Source: Bacilli bacterium
GTDB lineage: Bacteria; Bacillota_I; Bacilli_A; RF39; UBA660
Assembly (NCBI GenBank): GCA_017432825.1
Contig: JAFRIJ010000014.1
Span: forward strand, 1 to 64,000
Reading direction: 5' to 3'
Length of the DNA stretch: 64,000 nt
Made by a program: the position numbers and the translations under genes. Below, one piece after another: positions 26,700-35,170 of the stretch; within the stretch, counting starts at the first letter, position 1, and each line of letters starts with the position of its first letter. Below the pieces are notes generated by a model. That model was not told the origin of the DNA. It did no database searches and worked only from the letters and a program-made list of their open reading frames with translations.

Positions 26700-28048
26700 A
26701 TATCATCAATTTCATCATCTAATTCAATAAGTTTTAATACTTCAGTAATAGTAGTAAAGCCAGCTAAAACTTTATAAAAACCATCTTGAATCATAGTAAT
26801 AACATCTTTATTATAAACTAAACTTCTTAGTTCTTCACGATTCAAATTATTACTTATTGCATCCCTTATTTCTTGAGAAATAAGAAGAACTTCTTGTAAA
26901 GCAATACGACCTTTAAATCCAAAACTACATTCAGGACATCCAACAGCTTCATATGTTTGATTAACTTCAAGACCTAAAACAGTTCTAAATAAATTCTTTT
27001 CATATTCATTAACCGGTCTAATTCTCTTACATTTATCGCATAGTTTTCTGGCAAGTTTTTGAGAAATAATACCTTCTAAAGCACTAGATAATAAATATCT
27101 CTCAACATCCATATCCAGCAATCTTTCAATAGTAGATAAAGAATTATTAGTATGTATTGTAGATAAAACCAAGTGTCCAGTAATAGAAGCTCTAACTGCT
27201 ATCTGTGCAGTCTCACTATCTCTTATCTCACCAATCATAATAACATTTGGATCTTGTCTTAATATACTTCTAAGTACAGTAGCAAAGTCAAGACCAATCT
27301 CACTATTAACTTGAACCTGATTAATGCCATCAATTTCCATTTCAACCGGGTCTTCAACAGATATTAAATTAGAATCAGGAGTATTCAATCTTTGTAATAT
27401 AGAATATACAGTAGTAGATTTACCACTACCAGTAGCACCAGTTACAAGAATAATACCATTAGGTTGACTAATCATCTTTAAAACTTTTTTATAATTAATA
27501 TCATTAAACTTTAAAGACTCCAAACCCTGTAAACTCATAGAATAATCCATAATTCTTATAACAATCTTTTCACCAATCTTAGTAGGTAAAGAAGATACAC
27601 GCATATCTAAAGCAACACCCTCAATAGTAGTTCTAATAGCACCATCTTGGGGTAATCTAGTTTCAGTAATATTCATACCTGACATAATTTTAAGCCTAGC
27701 AACCAAATTAGATTTAGCAGTATTAGGAACAACAGTAAAAGTATCCAATTTACCATCGATTCTAAATCTAACTTTCATACAATTATCAGCAGGATCAAAA
27801 TGAATATCAGATGCTCCCTTACGTGATGCTTCTAATAAAATATAATTAACAACATCAACAATAGGAGTAGTATCAAAATTAATAACCTTTTTAGTATTAG
27901 TAGCTAAATCATTAAAATTATTATTAGCAGTATTTACAGATAAATTAGAATTAGCTACTACATTAGTATTATTAGAATTAATATTATTATTAACAACGTT
28001 AGAATTATTAACTGTAGTCATATTATTATTAACACTTGTATTATTCAT
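26690..28048 (-). CDS. GspE/PilB/ComGA-type secretion ATPase
   Basis: A hexameric ATPase that drives pseudopilus assembly in type II secretion, type IV pili or Gram-positive competence. The core is complete: DIHFDPADNCMKVRFRIDGKLD, Walker [10 protein letters not shown] near residue 204, the Asp box IRQDPNVIMIGEIRDSETA, the His box TGHLVLSTIHTNNS, and a zinc tetracysteine (CDKC...CPEC). The N-terminal domain of PilB/GspE is replaced by an Asn-rich stretch of about 45 residues. The start at 28048 is preferred to an upstream in-frame ATG at 28123 that overlaps the promoter. The divergent prepilin genes and comEA/comEC at 37 kb favour a competence role. Confidence 0.92.
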   Translation of the reverse strand: MNNTSVNNNMTTVNNSNVVNNNINSNNTNVVANSNLSVNTANNNFNDLATNTKKVINFDTTPIVDVVNYILLEASRKGASDIHFDPADNCMKVRFRIDGKLDTFTVVPNTAKSNLVARLKIMSGMNITETRLPQDGAIRTTIEGVALDMRVSSLPTKIGEKIVIRIMDYSMSLQGLESLKFNDINYKKVLKMISQPNGIILVTGATGSGKSTTVYSILQRLNTPDSNLISVEDPVEMEIDGINQVQVNSEIGLDFATVLRSILRQDPNVIMIGEIRDSETAQIAVRASITGHLVLSTIHTNNSLSTIERLLDMDVERYLLSSALEGIISQKLARKLCDKCKRIRPVNEYEKNLFRTVLGLEVNQTYEAVGCPECSFGFKGRIALQEVLLISQEIRDAISNNLNREELRSLVYNKDVITMIQDGFYKVLAGFTTITEVLKLIELDDEIDDMKK

Positions 28049-28094
28049 AATAAATCCCGTTCCATTCTTTTTTACTTTACAACATTCTGTATTT

Positions 28095-28123
28095 ATTATA
28101 TAATATATTTGAAATAATATCAA
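28095..28123 (-). promoter_or_regulatory. Sigma-A promoter of the GspE-type ATPase
   Basis: On the minus strand TTGATA (28118-28123) and TATAAT (28095-28100) are 17 bp apart. This supports the ATPase start at 28048. Confidence 0.7.
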
Positions 28124-28140
28124 TAATAAAGGTGATAAAA

Positions 28141-28731
28141 ATGAAGAAAAATAACAAAGGATTTATGCTAGCAGAAGTAGTTGTAACATCTACAATACTG
28201 TTAGTAATAATGGTAAGCTTATTTTTTACATTTAATAAAATATATTCAAGATACAATGCTGTTACAGCGTATAAAAATATAGACGGAATGTATGCATTAG
28301 ACAATTTTATGGAATATATATTTAATGAAAGAGAAGACGATAATATTAATAATATAATATCTAAAGTAACTGAAGATTACCTTTTTATAATAGAAAATAG
28401 TGAATGTAACAATATAATTAATAATGATTATTGTACGAGTATAAAAGAAGGATACAACATAGTTAATTTAATAATTGTAAGACAAAGAGAAGAATCAGTC
28501 GAAAAGCTATTAAATGATATAAATACAGATACAGAAAAATACAATAATACTTTTAGAGATTATTTAAACTATATAAAGAAATATTATGCATTATGGAAAA
28601 ATAAAGATGATGTAGATAAAAAAGTAAATGATTATAATAAAAATAGTTATCTACTTATAGTAGAGTTTAAAACAACAGAATCGGAAGAAAAAGATAATAT
28701 ATTTAACTATTCTAGCCTAGAATTGAGGTAA
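28141..28731 (+). CDS. Prepilin-like protein, type IV pilin/ComG family
   Basis: A 196-aa protein with a class III signal peptide. The leader MKKNNKG is cleaved after Gly, giving FMLAEVVVTSTILLVIMVSLFF, with Glu at mature position 5 as in true pilins. The rest is a poorly conserved, charged, extracellular domain with two Cys. An upstream GTG at 28132 is part of the ribosome binding site, so ATG 28141 is used. It is divergent from the pilus ATPase and four bases from the next prepilin. Likely a minor pseudopilin. Confidence 0.85.
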   Translation: MKKNNKGFMLAEVVVTSTILLVIMVSLFFTFNKIYSRYNAVTAYKNIDGMYALDNFMEYIFNEREDDNINNIISKVTEDYLFIIENSECNNIINNDYCTSIKEGYNIVNLIIVRQREESVEKLLNDINTDTEKYNNTFRDYLNYIKKYYALWKNKDDVDKKVNDYNKNSYLLIVEFKTTESEEKDNIFNYSSLELR

Positions 28732-28734
28732 AAT

Positions 28735-29751
28735 ATGAAAAAATTGAATAATAAAGGGTATATGTTAATAGAAATAATTCTAGCATCTGTAATAACTTTT
28801 ACAATAGCATTTTCCCTAATTAATTTAATATTAAAACTAAAAAATACCAATGAAGATCTTTATAATGAAACAAATATATTAAATGATAAAATAAGTATAA
28901 CTAAAAATATTATGGATGATATAAAAAATTATAATTTAATAGAATTAGATGAAGAAAAAATAGAAAGCAAAAGAATAATAACAATAAAATTAGAAGATGA
29001 AGAAGAAAATCAAATAGAAAAAAGATTAGAAATAACCAATAATTTAATTGAATATGGAGATTATACAAATACAGGATTTAAAAAAAATAGATCGTACTAT
29101 AAAAAGGAAATAAAAAATTCAACAGAAATAGGAGAAGTAACTACAGAAAAAAAGAACGATACTTTATCATTAAAAATACCAATAAGCTCAATATATTCAA
29201 AGAAAAAATATGATATAATGCTACTATTCAAAGTAAAGAACAAACCAGTATTATCTACATTACAAGAAGTAGTCAATAATGAAAAAATATGGAAAGATGA
29301 ATATAAAGAAGACATTACAAAAATAATAATAGAGCAAAGAACCTCACCTATAGAAGAATCAATAGAATACGTCTTATCTGAAGACGAAAAAATAAAGGGA
29401 TATGTAAAAGATAATACTATTTATATAATGAGCAAAGAAAAAATAAAATTAAACTCCAATAGCGCTAACTTATTTAGTGATTTTAAAAACGTTACTATGA
29501 TAGAAGGATTAGAAAACTTGGATACAAGTGATGTAGTAAATATGAACAATATGTTTAAAGGAATGGAGAAAATAACTGAATTAGAATTATGTTCTTTCGA
29601 TACATCAAAAGTAACAAATACAGATGGACTATTTGGAGGAACATTACAATTAACTGAAATATATGTAGGAAAAAAATGGACTCTTGTTGAATCTGATAGT
29701 ATGTTTACCGGAAGAGAATCATTATCTTTTATAAAAGATCAGTGTCAATAA
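28735..29751 (+). CDS. Prepilin fused to a BspA-like (DUF285) repeat domain
   Basis: The N terminus MKKLNNKGYMLIEIILASVITFTIAFSLINLILKL is a prepilin signal with Gly cleavage and Glu at mature position 5. A coiled, charged segment follows (about 40-220). The C-terminal third (about 245-330) has the BspA/DUF285 pattern: MIEGLENLDTSDVVNMNNMFKG, then FDTSKVTNTDGLFGG, and a final MFTGRESL. DUF285 repeats are common on surface proteins of gut Firmicutes and mycoplasmas. Here they are carried on a pilin, which suggests a tip adhesin. Second gene of the prepilin pair. Confidence 0.78.
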   Translation: MKKLNNKGYMLIEIILASVITFTIAFSLINLILKLKNTNEDLYNETNILNDKISITKNIMDDIKNYNLIELDEEKIESKRIITIKLEDEEENQIEKRLEITNNLIEYGDYTNTGFKKNRSYYKKEIKNSTEIGEVTTEKKNDTLSLKIPISSIYSKKKYDIMLLFKVKNKPVLSTLQEVVNNEKIWKDEYKEDITKIIIEQRTSPIEESIEYVLSEDEKIKGYVKDNTIYIMSKEKIKLNSNSANLFSDFKNVTMIEGLENLDTSDVVNMNNMFKGMEKITELELCSFDTSKVTNTDGLFGGTLQLTEIYVGKKWTLVESDSMFTGRESLSFIKDQCQ

Positions 29752-29799
29752 ACGACAAAATAACTAACAAAATAGGTATATACTTTTAATGGTGATAAA

Positions 29800-30270
29800 A
29801 TGAAAAAACTATTAAAAAAAGTATTTTTACCTATTTTTTTATCTGTAATATGTGGAAGTATTTGTGGTAAATTAATATATGATATATATGATAAAGATTT
29901 ATCCAAAGAATTAGAAGGAGAAAAAATATATCTACTTCAAGCAGGAGCATATTCTAATTATGATAATATGGTAAAAAACACATTAGTAAATAATTATATT
30001 TATTATGAAGATTATGATGGCTTATATAAAGCAATAATAGGTATAACAGAAAAATATACTAATATAGAAAAAATAAAAAAAATTTATGGCAAAGAAATAA
30101 TAATAAGTGAATATTATTCTAAGAATAAAGAATTAAACAAAAAGATAAAAGAATATGATAAAAAAATAAGTAAGTCAGAAAATGCAGAAGAAATACAAAA
30201 CAATGTATTAGAAATGTTAACTTTATATAAAGATAATGATGATAAAACATTAGTAAAAATAACAACATAG
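29800..30270 (+). CDS. Membrane-anchored protein with SPOR-like segment
   Basis: 156 aa. An N-terminal membrane anchor (about residues 8-30, VFLPIFLSVICGSICGKLIY) is followed by IYLLQAGAYSNYDNMVKNTL. That segment resembles the first strand and helix of SPOR peptidoglycan-binding domains, with Tyr and Ile strands after it. The C-terminal half is a Lys/Glu-rich helix. SPOR proteins act at division septa or in sporulation, but the match is short. Its own GGTGATAAAA ribosome binding site precedes the ATG. Confidence 0.55.
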   Translation: MKKLLKKVFLPIFLSVICGSICGKLIYDIYDKDLSKELEGEKIYLLQAGAYSNYDNMVKNTLVNNYIYYEDYDGLYKAIIGITEKYTNIEKIKKIYGKEIIISEYYSKNKELNKKIKEYDKKISKSENAEEIQNNVLEMLTLYKDNDDKTLVKITT

Positions 30271-30317
30271 TATTTATAAAAATTATAAATTATGCTATAT
30301 TTAATATGGTGATATAA

Positions 30318-31520
30318 ATGGATGAAAAATATATAGAATTATTAATAAATAAATGTACTAATTTAAAAAATAATAAAATACTATTTATAAGTTATAAAAA
30401 AGAAATAAAAGATTTTATAAATAAAATAGTAAAATATGCTAAAAGTATTGGAGTAGAAGACATTTATTTAGATGAAGAAGACATATATAAAACACATGCT
30501 ATATTAAAAGATATTAAAGAAGAAGAAATAAAAAACAACCCATATTTTGATAAAAGTATATGGGATGAATATGCAAAAAAGAAAGCAAGTTTCCTAATGT
30601 TTGAAACAGAATACCCAGGATTAATGGATGATATAGATCCTAAAATAATAGGATTAGTAGGAAAAAGAAAGCAAGAAACAAGAGAATTATTTAGGGAAAT
30701 GGAAGAAAGATGCGAATTACCTTGGTGCATAGCAGCATATCCAGGAGAATTATGGGCTAAAAAAATATTTAATAATGATAATTCATATGATAAATTAAAA
30801 GAATATATATATAAAATATGTATGATAGATAAAGATAATCCAGAAATTGAATGGAATAAACTAATTGATAGGAATAATATAATAATAAATAAATTAAACA
30901 AATTAAATATTGAAAAGTTACACTATAAAAATTCAATAGGGACAAATCTTGACATCTATTTGCCAAATAATTATCAATATAGTAGTGCTAAAGATAAAAT
31001 ATGTATAGTTAATATGCCAAGCTATGAAGTATTTACAAGTCCAATATACAATAAAACGAAAGGAATAGTATATGCATCAAAACCATTATGTTATAACGGA
31101 GGATTAATAGATAAGTTTTGGATAAAATTTGATAAAGGGAAAGTAATAGATTACGATGCTAAAGTAGGAAAAAATCTATTAAAAGAAATAATAGAAACCG
31201 ATAGTAATTCATGTTATTTAGGAGAGGCTGCATTAGTAGAAAAAGATAGTCCAATAAATAAACTAAATATTAATTTTAATACAACATTAATTGATGAAAA
31301 TGCTTCTTGCCATTTAGCCTTAGGAGCAGGATTTCCCGAATGTATACAAGATGGATTAATGCTAGAAGATAAAGAATTATTAAAAAAAGGAATAAACGTA
31401 TCAAAACAACATGTAGATTTTATGGTTGGAACAGATGATTTAGAAATAATAGGATATACAAAAGATAATAAAGAAATAAAAATATTTGAACAAGGAAAAT
31501 TTAGTAAGGAATTATTATGA
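30318..31520 (+). CDS. M29 family metallo-aminopeptidase
   Basis: A 400-aa cytosolic aminopeptidase of the AmpS/PepS type (peptidase family M29), a two-metal enzyme that removes N-terminal residues from peptides. Matching segments are [72 protein letters not shown] and [15 protein letters not shown], ending in [12 protein letters not shown]. It overlaps yidD by four bases (ATGA). It could supply arginine for the arc pathway, by inference only. Confidence 0.92.
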   Translation: MDEKYIELLINKCTNLKNNKILFISYKKEIKDFINKIVKYAKSIGVEDIYLDEEDIYKTHAILKDIKEEEIKNNPYFDKSIWDEYAKKKASFLMFETEYPGLMDDIDPKIIGLVGKRKQETRELFREMEERCELPWCIAAYPGELWAKKIFNNDNSYDKLKEYIYKICMIDKDNPEIEWNKLIDRNNIIINKLNKLNIEKLHYKNSIGTNLDIYLPNNYQYSSAKDKICIVNMPSYEVFTSPIYNKTKGIVYASKPLCYNGGLIDKFWIKFDKGKVIDYDAKVGKNLLKEIIETDSNSCYLGEAALVEKDSPINKLNINFNTTLIDENASCHLALGAGFPECIQDGLMLEDKELLKKGINVSKQHVDFMVGTDDLEIIGYTKDNKEIKIFEQGKFSKELL

Positions 31521-31723
31521 AGAAAATAAGCATAAAACTAATAAAACTATATCAAAAAATACCTCTATCAAGTCATAATAGTTGTAGATTTTATCCTACA
31601 TGTTCAAACTATGCAATAGAGGCAATAGAAAAATATGGTTTTTTTAAAGGATGGTTTTTAGCAATAAAAAGAATAATAAGATGTAATCCCTTTGGCAAAA
31701 AAGGATATGATCCAGTACCTTAA
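31517..31723 (+). CDS. yidD: Membrane protein insertion efficiency factor YidD
   Basis: 68 aa, with the signature [20 protein letters not shown]...[17 protein letters not shown] almost complete. YidD helps YidC insert proteins into the membrane and is often next to rnpA/yidC. Here it is instead coupled to an aminopeptidase gene by a four-base overlap. A strong terminator follows. Confidence 0.96.
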   Translation: MKKISIKLIKLYQKIPLSSHNSCRFYPTCSNYAIEAIEKYGFFKGWFLAIKRIIRCNPFGKKGYDPVP

Positions 31724-31753
31724 AAGAAGATAAATTTTATCTTCTTTTTTTTA
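31723..31753 (+). terminator. Rho-independent terminator after yidD
   Basis: AAAGAAGATAAA pairs with TTTATCTTCTTT, followed by a T run. TGTTATAAT at 31762-31770 just downstream is an extended -10 promoter for cdaA. Confidence 0.85.
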
Positions 31754-31798
31754 TAAAAATATGTTATAATTAAAAAAGAATAAGAAAGAAGGTAAAAA

Positions 31799-32635
31799 AT
31801 GACATTAAATTTTCTAACAATATTACAAAAAGTTGTAGATATATCATTAGTATGGATAATAATTTATTATATTTTAAAAAGTCTAAAAAATAATATAAAA
31901 ATGGTCTTAATATTTAAAGGAGTAATAATAGTATTAATAATAAAAATATTAAGTGATTTATTACATTTAACAACCGTAGGATTATTATTAGAGTATGTAA
32001 TAATGTGGGGACCATTAGCATTAATAATAATATTCCAACCAGAAATAAGAAATATATTAGAACACTTAGGAAGAAAACAAATATTAACAAAACATAGAGT
32101 ATTAACAATGGATGAAAGAGAAAAATTAATATATGAAATAATGAACGCTATAGATTATTTAAGAAAATCCAAAATTGGAGCTCTAATAGTAATAGAAAGA
32201 GATGTTAGTTTAAATGATTATATAGTAAGAAGTAAGAGAGTAGATGCTGATATATCATCTGAATTATTAATTTCACTATTCTTCCCAAGAAATCCATTAC
32301 ACGATGGAGGAGTAATAATTCAAGGAAATAGAATAACATGTGCAGGAGCAGTATTTCCAATAAGTTTAAATACAAAAATAAATAAAAGATTAGGAACAAG
32401 ACATAGAGCTGCATTAGGAATAAGTGAAGAATCAGACGCTATTGCTATTACAGTAAGTGAAGAATCAGGGAAAATATCTATTGCCCTAGGAGGCGTATTA
32501 AACCACGGCTTATCTATAGATGATGCAAGAATTATGTTAGTAGAAGAATTAAAACCTAAAACAGAAGTATTACTTGATGATGAATTTGATGAAGAAGACG
32601 AAATAAAGGATGGTGAGAATAATGAAAGTAATTAA
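31799..32635 (+). CDS. cdaA: Diadenylate cyclase CdaA
   Basis: Makes c-di-AMP from two ATP at the membrane. About three N-terminal membrane helices (residues 10-80) are followed by the DAC domain. The active-site motifs are DGG near residue 169 (HDGGVIIQ; DGA in most homologues) and RHR at residues 201-203 (GTRHRAALG). 278 aa, normal length. It overlaps cdaR by 14 bases, the conserved arrangement in Firmicutes. No glmM is adjacent. Confidence 0.96.
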   Translation: MTLNFLTILQKVVDISLVWIIIYYILKSLKNNIKMVLIFKGVIIVLIIKILSDLLHLTTVGLLLEYVIMWGPLALIIIFQPEIRNILEHLGRKQILTKHRVLTMDEREKLIYEIMNAIDYLRKSKIGALIVIERDVSLNDYIVRSKRVDADISSELLISLFFPRNPLHDGGVIIQGNRITCAGAVFPISLNTKINKRLGTRHRAALGISEESDAIAITVSEESGKISIALGGVLNHGLSIDDARIMLVEELKPKTEVLLDDEFDEEDEIKDGENNESN

Positions 32636-33989
32636 AAATATATTCTTAACCATAGCAGCAATAATTCATGCTATATATAAAACAATTGACAAGTTTATAA
32701 TAATTCCAGTAACAAAATTTTTTATAATGATAAGAGATAAATTTGGCAAAAGAACAGATAGATTTGAAAAATGGTTAGTAAAGAAAAATACACTAATCTT
32801 TATATCCTTATTACTAGCAATACTATTATTCTTATATGTAGATAGTGAATCTACGATTATTATTAATAATAGTGCAGAAGTATTATATGGTCAAAAAGTA
32901 AAAGCAACATACAATAGCAATGCTTATGTAGTAGAAGGATTACCAGAAAGTGTTGATGTAACCTTAATAGGAAGAAAAGTAGATTTATATTTAGCAAAAC
33001 AATTATCAAAAGGTAGTGTAACTGCAGATTTATCTAAATTAAAAGAAGGTACTCATAGTATAACTCTAGATTATGATTGTTCAATTAATTCTGTAGAATA
33101 TAAACTAGATCCATCATTTGTTAATATTACAATTTATCCAAAAGTTAGTGAAACAAGAACTGCAACTATAGATATAATAAACACAAACAAATTAAATAAA
33201 AAACTTTCTATTGCAGATGTAACATTAGATGAAAAAGAAATTGTAATAAAAGGATCAGAACACACACTATCAAAAGTATCAACAGTAAAAGCATTAGTTG
33301 ATGTAAGTAAAATGATAAATCCCGATATTGGAGTAAAAGAATTAGGAGATATTAAATTAGTAGCATATGATGATAGTGGGAATGTTGTTAAAAACATTGA
33401 AATAGAGCCAAATAAACTATCAGCTAAAATAACGATAGAATCTCCAAAGAAAGAAGTTCCACTAAGAGTAATACCAACAGGAAGCTTACAATTTGGAAAA
33501 GCAATTGATAGTATGACAACAAGCGTAAACAAAATAACAGTATATGGTGATAAAGATATATTAGATAGTTTAGATAATATACCTGTAGAAGTAGATATTT
33601 CAGGACTTAATGAGGATAAAACATATGATGTAATAATATCAAAGCCAGCTGGAATAAAAGAATTATCTACAACAAATGCTAAAGTAACAATTAGATTAGG
33701 AACTGAAATAACCAAAGAAATAGAAGATATACATATTGAAACAATCAATTTAAATCCTAATTATAAAGCCGTTGCAATTGGAGAAAATTCAAGTAAGACA
33801 ACAGTAGTAGTAAAAGGAACGAAAAATGTATTAGATAGTATTGATTCAACAATGATAACAGCAAAAGTTGATTTAAAAGACTATACAGAAGGTGAAAGAG
33901 AAGCAACAGTAAAAGTAGAGGGAACGGATAATAGAGCAACATATACATCTAAAACAACAAAAATTAAGGTAAGAATAACAAAAAAATAA
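32622..33989 (+). CDS. cdaR: YbbR-domain regulator of CdaA
   Basis: A membrane-anchored protein of about 455 aa. One N-terminal helix (residues 45-70, NTLIFISLLLAILLFLYVDSES) precedes four YbbR-like extracellular repeats (for example VTLIGRKVDLYLAKQLSKGSVTADLSKLKEG). CdaR homologues modulate the diadenylate cyclase encoded just upstream. An in-frame ATG at 32610 lies within the ribosome binding site GGATGGTGAG, so 32622 is preferred. The segment before the anchor is longer than usual. Confidence 0.9.
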   Translation: MKVIKNIFLTIAAIIHAIYKTIDKFIIIPVTKFFIMIRDKFGKRTDRFEKWLVKKNTLIFISLLLAILLFLYVDSESTIIINNSAEVLYGQKVKATYNSNAYVVEGLPESVDVTLIGRKVDLYLAKQLSKGSVTADLSKLKEGTHSITLDYDCSINSVEYKLDPSFVNITIYPKVSETRTATIDIINTNKLNKKLSIADVTLDEKEIVIKGSEHTLSKVSTVKALVDVSKMINPDIGVKELGDIKLVAYDDSGNVVKNIEIEPNKLSAKITIESPKKEVPLRVIPTGSLQFGKAIDSMTTSVNKITVYGDKDILDSLDNIPVEVDISGLNEDKTYDVIISKPAGIKELSTTNAKVTIRLGTEITKEIEDIHIETINLNPNYKAVAIGENSSKTTVVVKGTKNVLDSIDSTMITAKVDLKDYTEGEREATVKVEGTDNRATYTSKTTKIKVRITKK

Positions 33990-34013
33990 AAGCACTTTTA
34001 TAAGTGCTTTTTA
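33987..34013. terminator. Bidirectional terminator between cdaR and cotJC
   Basis: AAAAGCACTT-TTAT-AAGTGCTTTT hairpin with T runs on both strands. It overlaps the ends of the convergent cdaR and cotJC. Confidence 0.88.
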
Positions 34014-34571
34014 TTTATAACCTTTTTCTTTATATTCCTTATATAAAGCCTTAAATCTAGCAAAATGAACAATTTCTCTTTGCCTTAAAAATAATAACGG
34101 ATTAATAACATCAGGATCCTCAGCTAAATTAATTAAATTTTCATAAACTGCTCTTGCTTTTTGTTCCGCAGCCATATCTTCAGAAATATTTGCAACAGGA
34201 TCACCTACAGCGGCAAAATAAGCAGAAGTAAAAGGAACTCCATTAGTATTTTCAGGGAACAAATCCAAACCATGTTCAGTATAATACTTATCTAAACCAG
34301 CTTCCTTCATTTCTTTTAAAGTAGCTCCTTTAGTAAGTTGATATAAAATTGTACAAATCATTTCAACATGACTAAGTTCTTCCATACCAATATCAGTAAG
34401 TAGAGCTTTACCTTTATTATCAGGCATTGTAAATCTTTGATTTAAATAACGAAGAGCAGCAGCTAGTTCACCTTGTGGACCGCCATATTGAGAAATAATA
34501 TATTTAGCCATTTTTAAATCTTTTTTCTTGATATTAATTGGATATTCTAAACTTTTAACATATTTAAACAT
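34011..34571 (-). CDS. cotJC: Spore coat protein CotJC (manganese catalase-like)
   Basis: A 186-aa protein of the CotJC/manganese catalase family. FKYVKSLEYPINIKKKDLKMAKYIISQYGGPQGELAAALRYLNQRFTMP is the family signature. The carboxylate and His ligands of a dimetal site are visible in ELAAALRYL, IGMEELSHVEMI, EQKARAVYENLI and REIVHFARF. It starts at the last base of the fused cotJAB gene, so the two are coupled. CotJC is part of the spore coat in Bacillus. Confidence 0.95.
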   Translation of the reverse strand: MFKYVKSLEYPINIKKKDLKMAKYIISQYGGPQGELAAALRYLNQRFTMPDNKGKALLTDIGMEELSHVEMICTILYQLTKGATLKEMKEAGLDKYYTEHGLDLFPENTNGVPFTSAYFAAVGDPVANISEDMAAEQKARAVYENLINLAEDPDVINPLLFLRQREIVHFARFKALYKEYKEKGYK

Positions 34572-35065
34572 TATTTAACACCTTCCCATGGGAAATTACC
34601 ATTATCCCAATTCCATGAACCATCTGCAATATATTTACTAGATAAATCAAGAGGTCCAAATTTATTTTCATATTTATCAAGAAGTTGTTTTTTTATATTC
34701 AAATAATTATTGTATAAATTTAAAGCATTACTATCGTTAGGATTAATATCAAGATATAAATCTAAATCAATTAAAGCAAAATTATATTGCATTAATTGTT
34801 GTATTAAGGCATCTTTTTCATTACTTGGATCAATTTTTTTAATCTTATAATCTTTATATGGCTCATATAAATTATCAAACAAATTACCACGTATAAATCC
34901 TTCATATGGATTAGAAGTAATATTATTTGTATAATTATTTTCATTAGTAGGAATAAAATAATTAGTATTACCATTCATCATATAATTAGGTTCTGGCATA
35001 ATATTATTAGGAATACCATTAATAAAATCTAAGTATTCAAAATTATAACCATTCACATTTATCAC
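34571..35065 (-). CDS. Fused spore coat protein CotJA-CotJB
   Basis: A 164-aa protein combining two normally separate coat proteins. Residues about 45-75 (NPYEGFIRGNLFDNLYEPYKDYK) match CotJA. Residues about 82-164 (DALIQQLMQYNFALIDLDLYLDINPNDSNALNLYNNYLNIKKQLLDKYENKFGPL) match CotJB. The first 45 residues are Asn-, Pro- and Tyr-rich. In Bacillus, cotJA, cotJB and cotJC are three genes. Here JA and JB share one frame and JC follows with a one-base overlap. A sigma-K/E-like motif lies just upstream. Confidence 0.88.
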   Translation of the reverse strand: MINVNGYNFEYLDFINGIPNNIMPEPNYMMNGNTNYFIPTNENNYTNNITSNPYEGFIRGNLFDNLYEPYKDYKIKKIDPSNEKDALIQQLMQYNFALIDLDLYLDINPNDSNALNLYNNYLNIKKQLLDKYENKFGPLDLSSKYIADGSWNWDNGNFPWEGVK

Positions 35066-35074
35066 TCCCTAAAA

Positions 35075-35101
35075 TAGACTATGATACTATGTAATATGTG
35101 T
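35075..35101 (-). promoter_or_regulatory. Candidate mother-cell sigma (sigma-E/K) promoter of cotJ
   Basis: On the minus strand AC (35100-35101), 16 bp, then CATAGTCTA (35075-35083) fit the AC-N16-CATAnnnTA pattern of sigma-K promoters; sigma-E recognises a similar -10. It lies ten bases upstream of the cotJAB start codon, so the leader would be very short. Confidence 0.45.
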
Positions 35102-35170
35102 ATAAACTATAGCCTATAATTGCACAATAATAAGTATTTTGTTATAATAAACAATTAAAGAAGGGATAAT

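Noticed and set aside
28049-28123. 25-residue N-terminal extension of the pilus ATPase
   Set aside because: It overlaps a well-formed promoter on the same strand and has no ribosome binding site.
33134-33748. Long minus-strand open frame (204 codons) opposite cdaR
   Set aside because: It mirrors a real, family-matched gene on the plus strand, has no ribosome binding site and shows no family features. Other long antisense frames (for example 49724-50368 and 42267-42710) were rejected on the same grounds.
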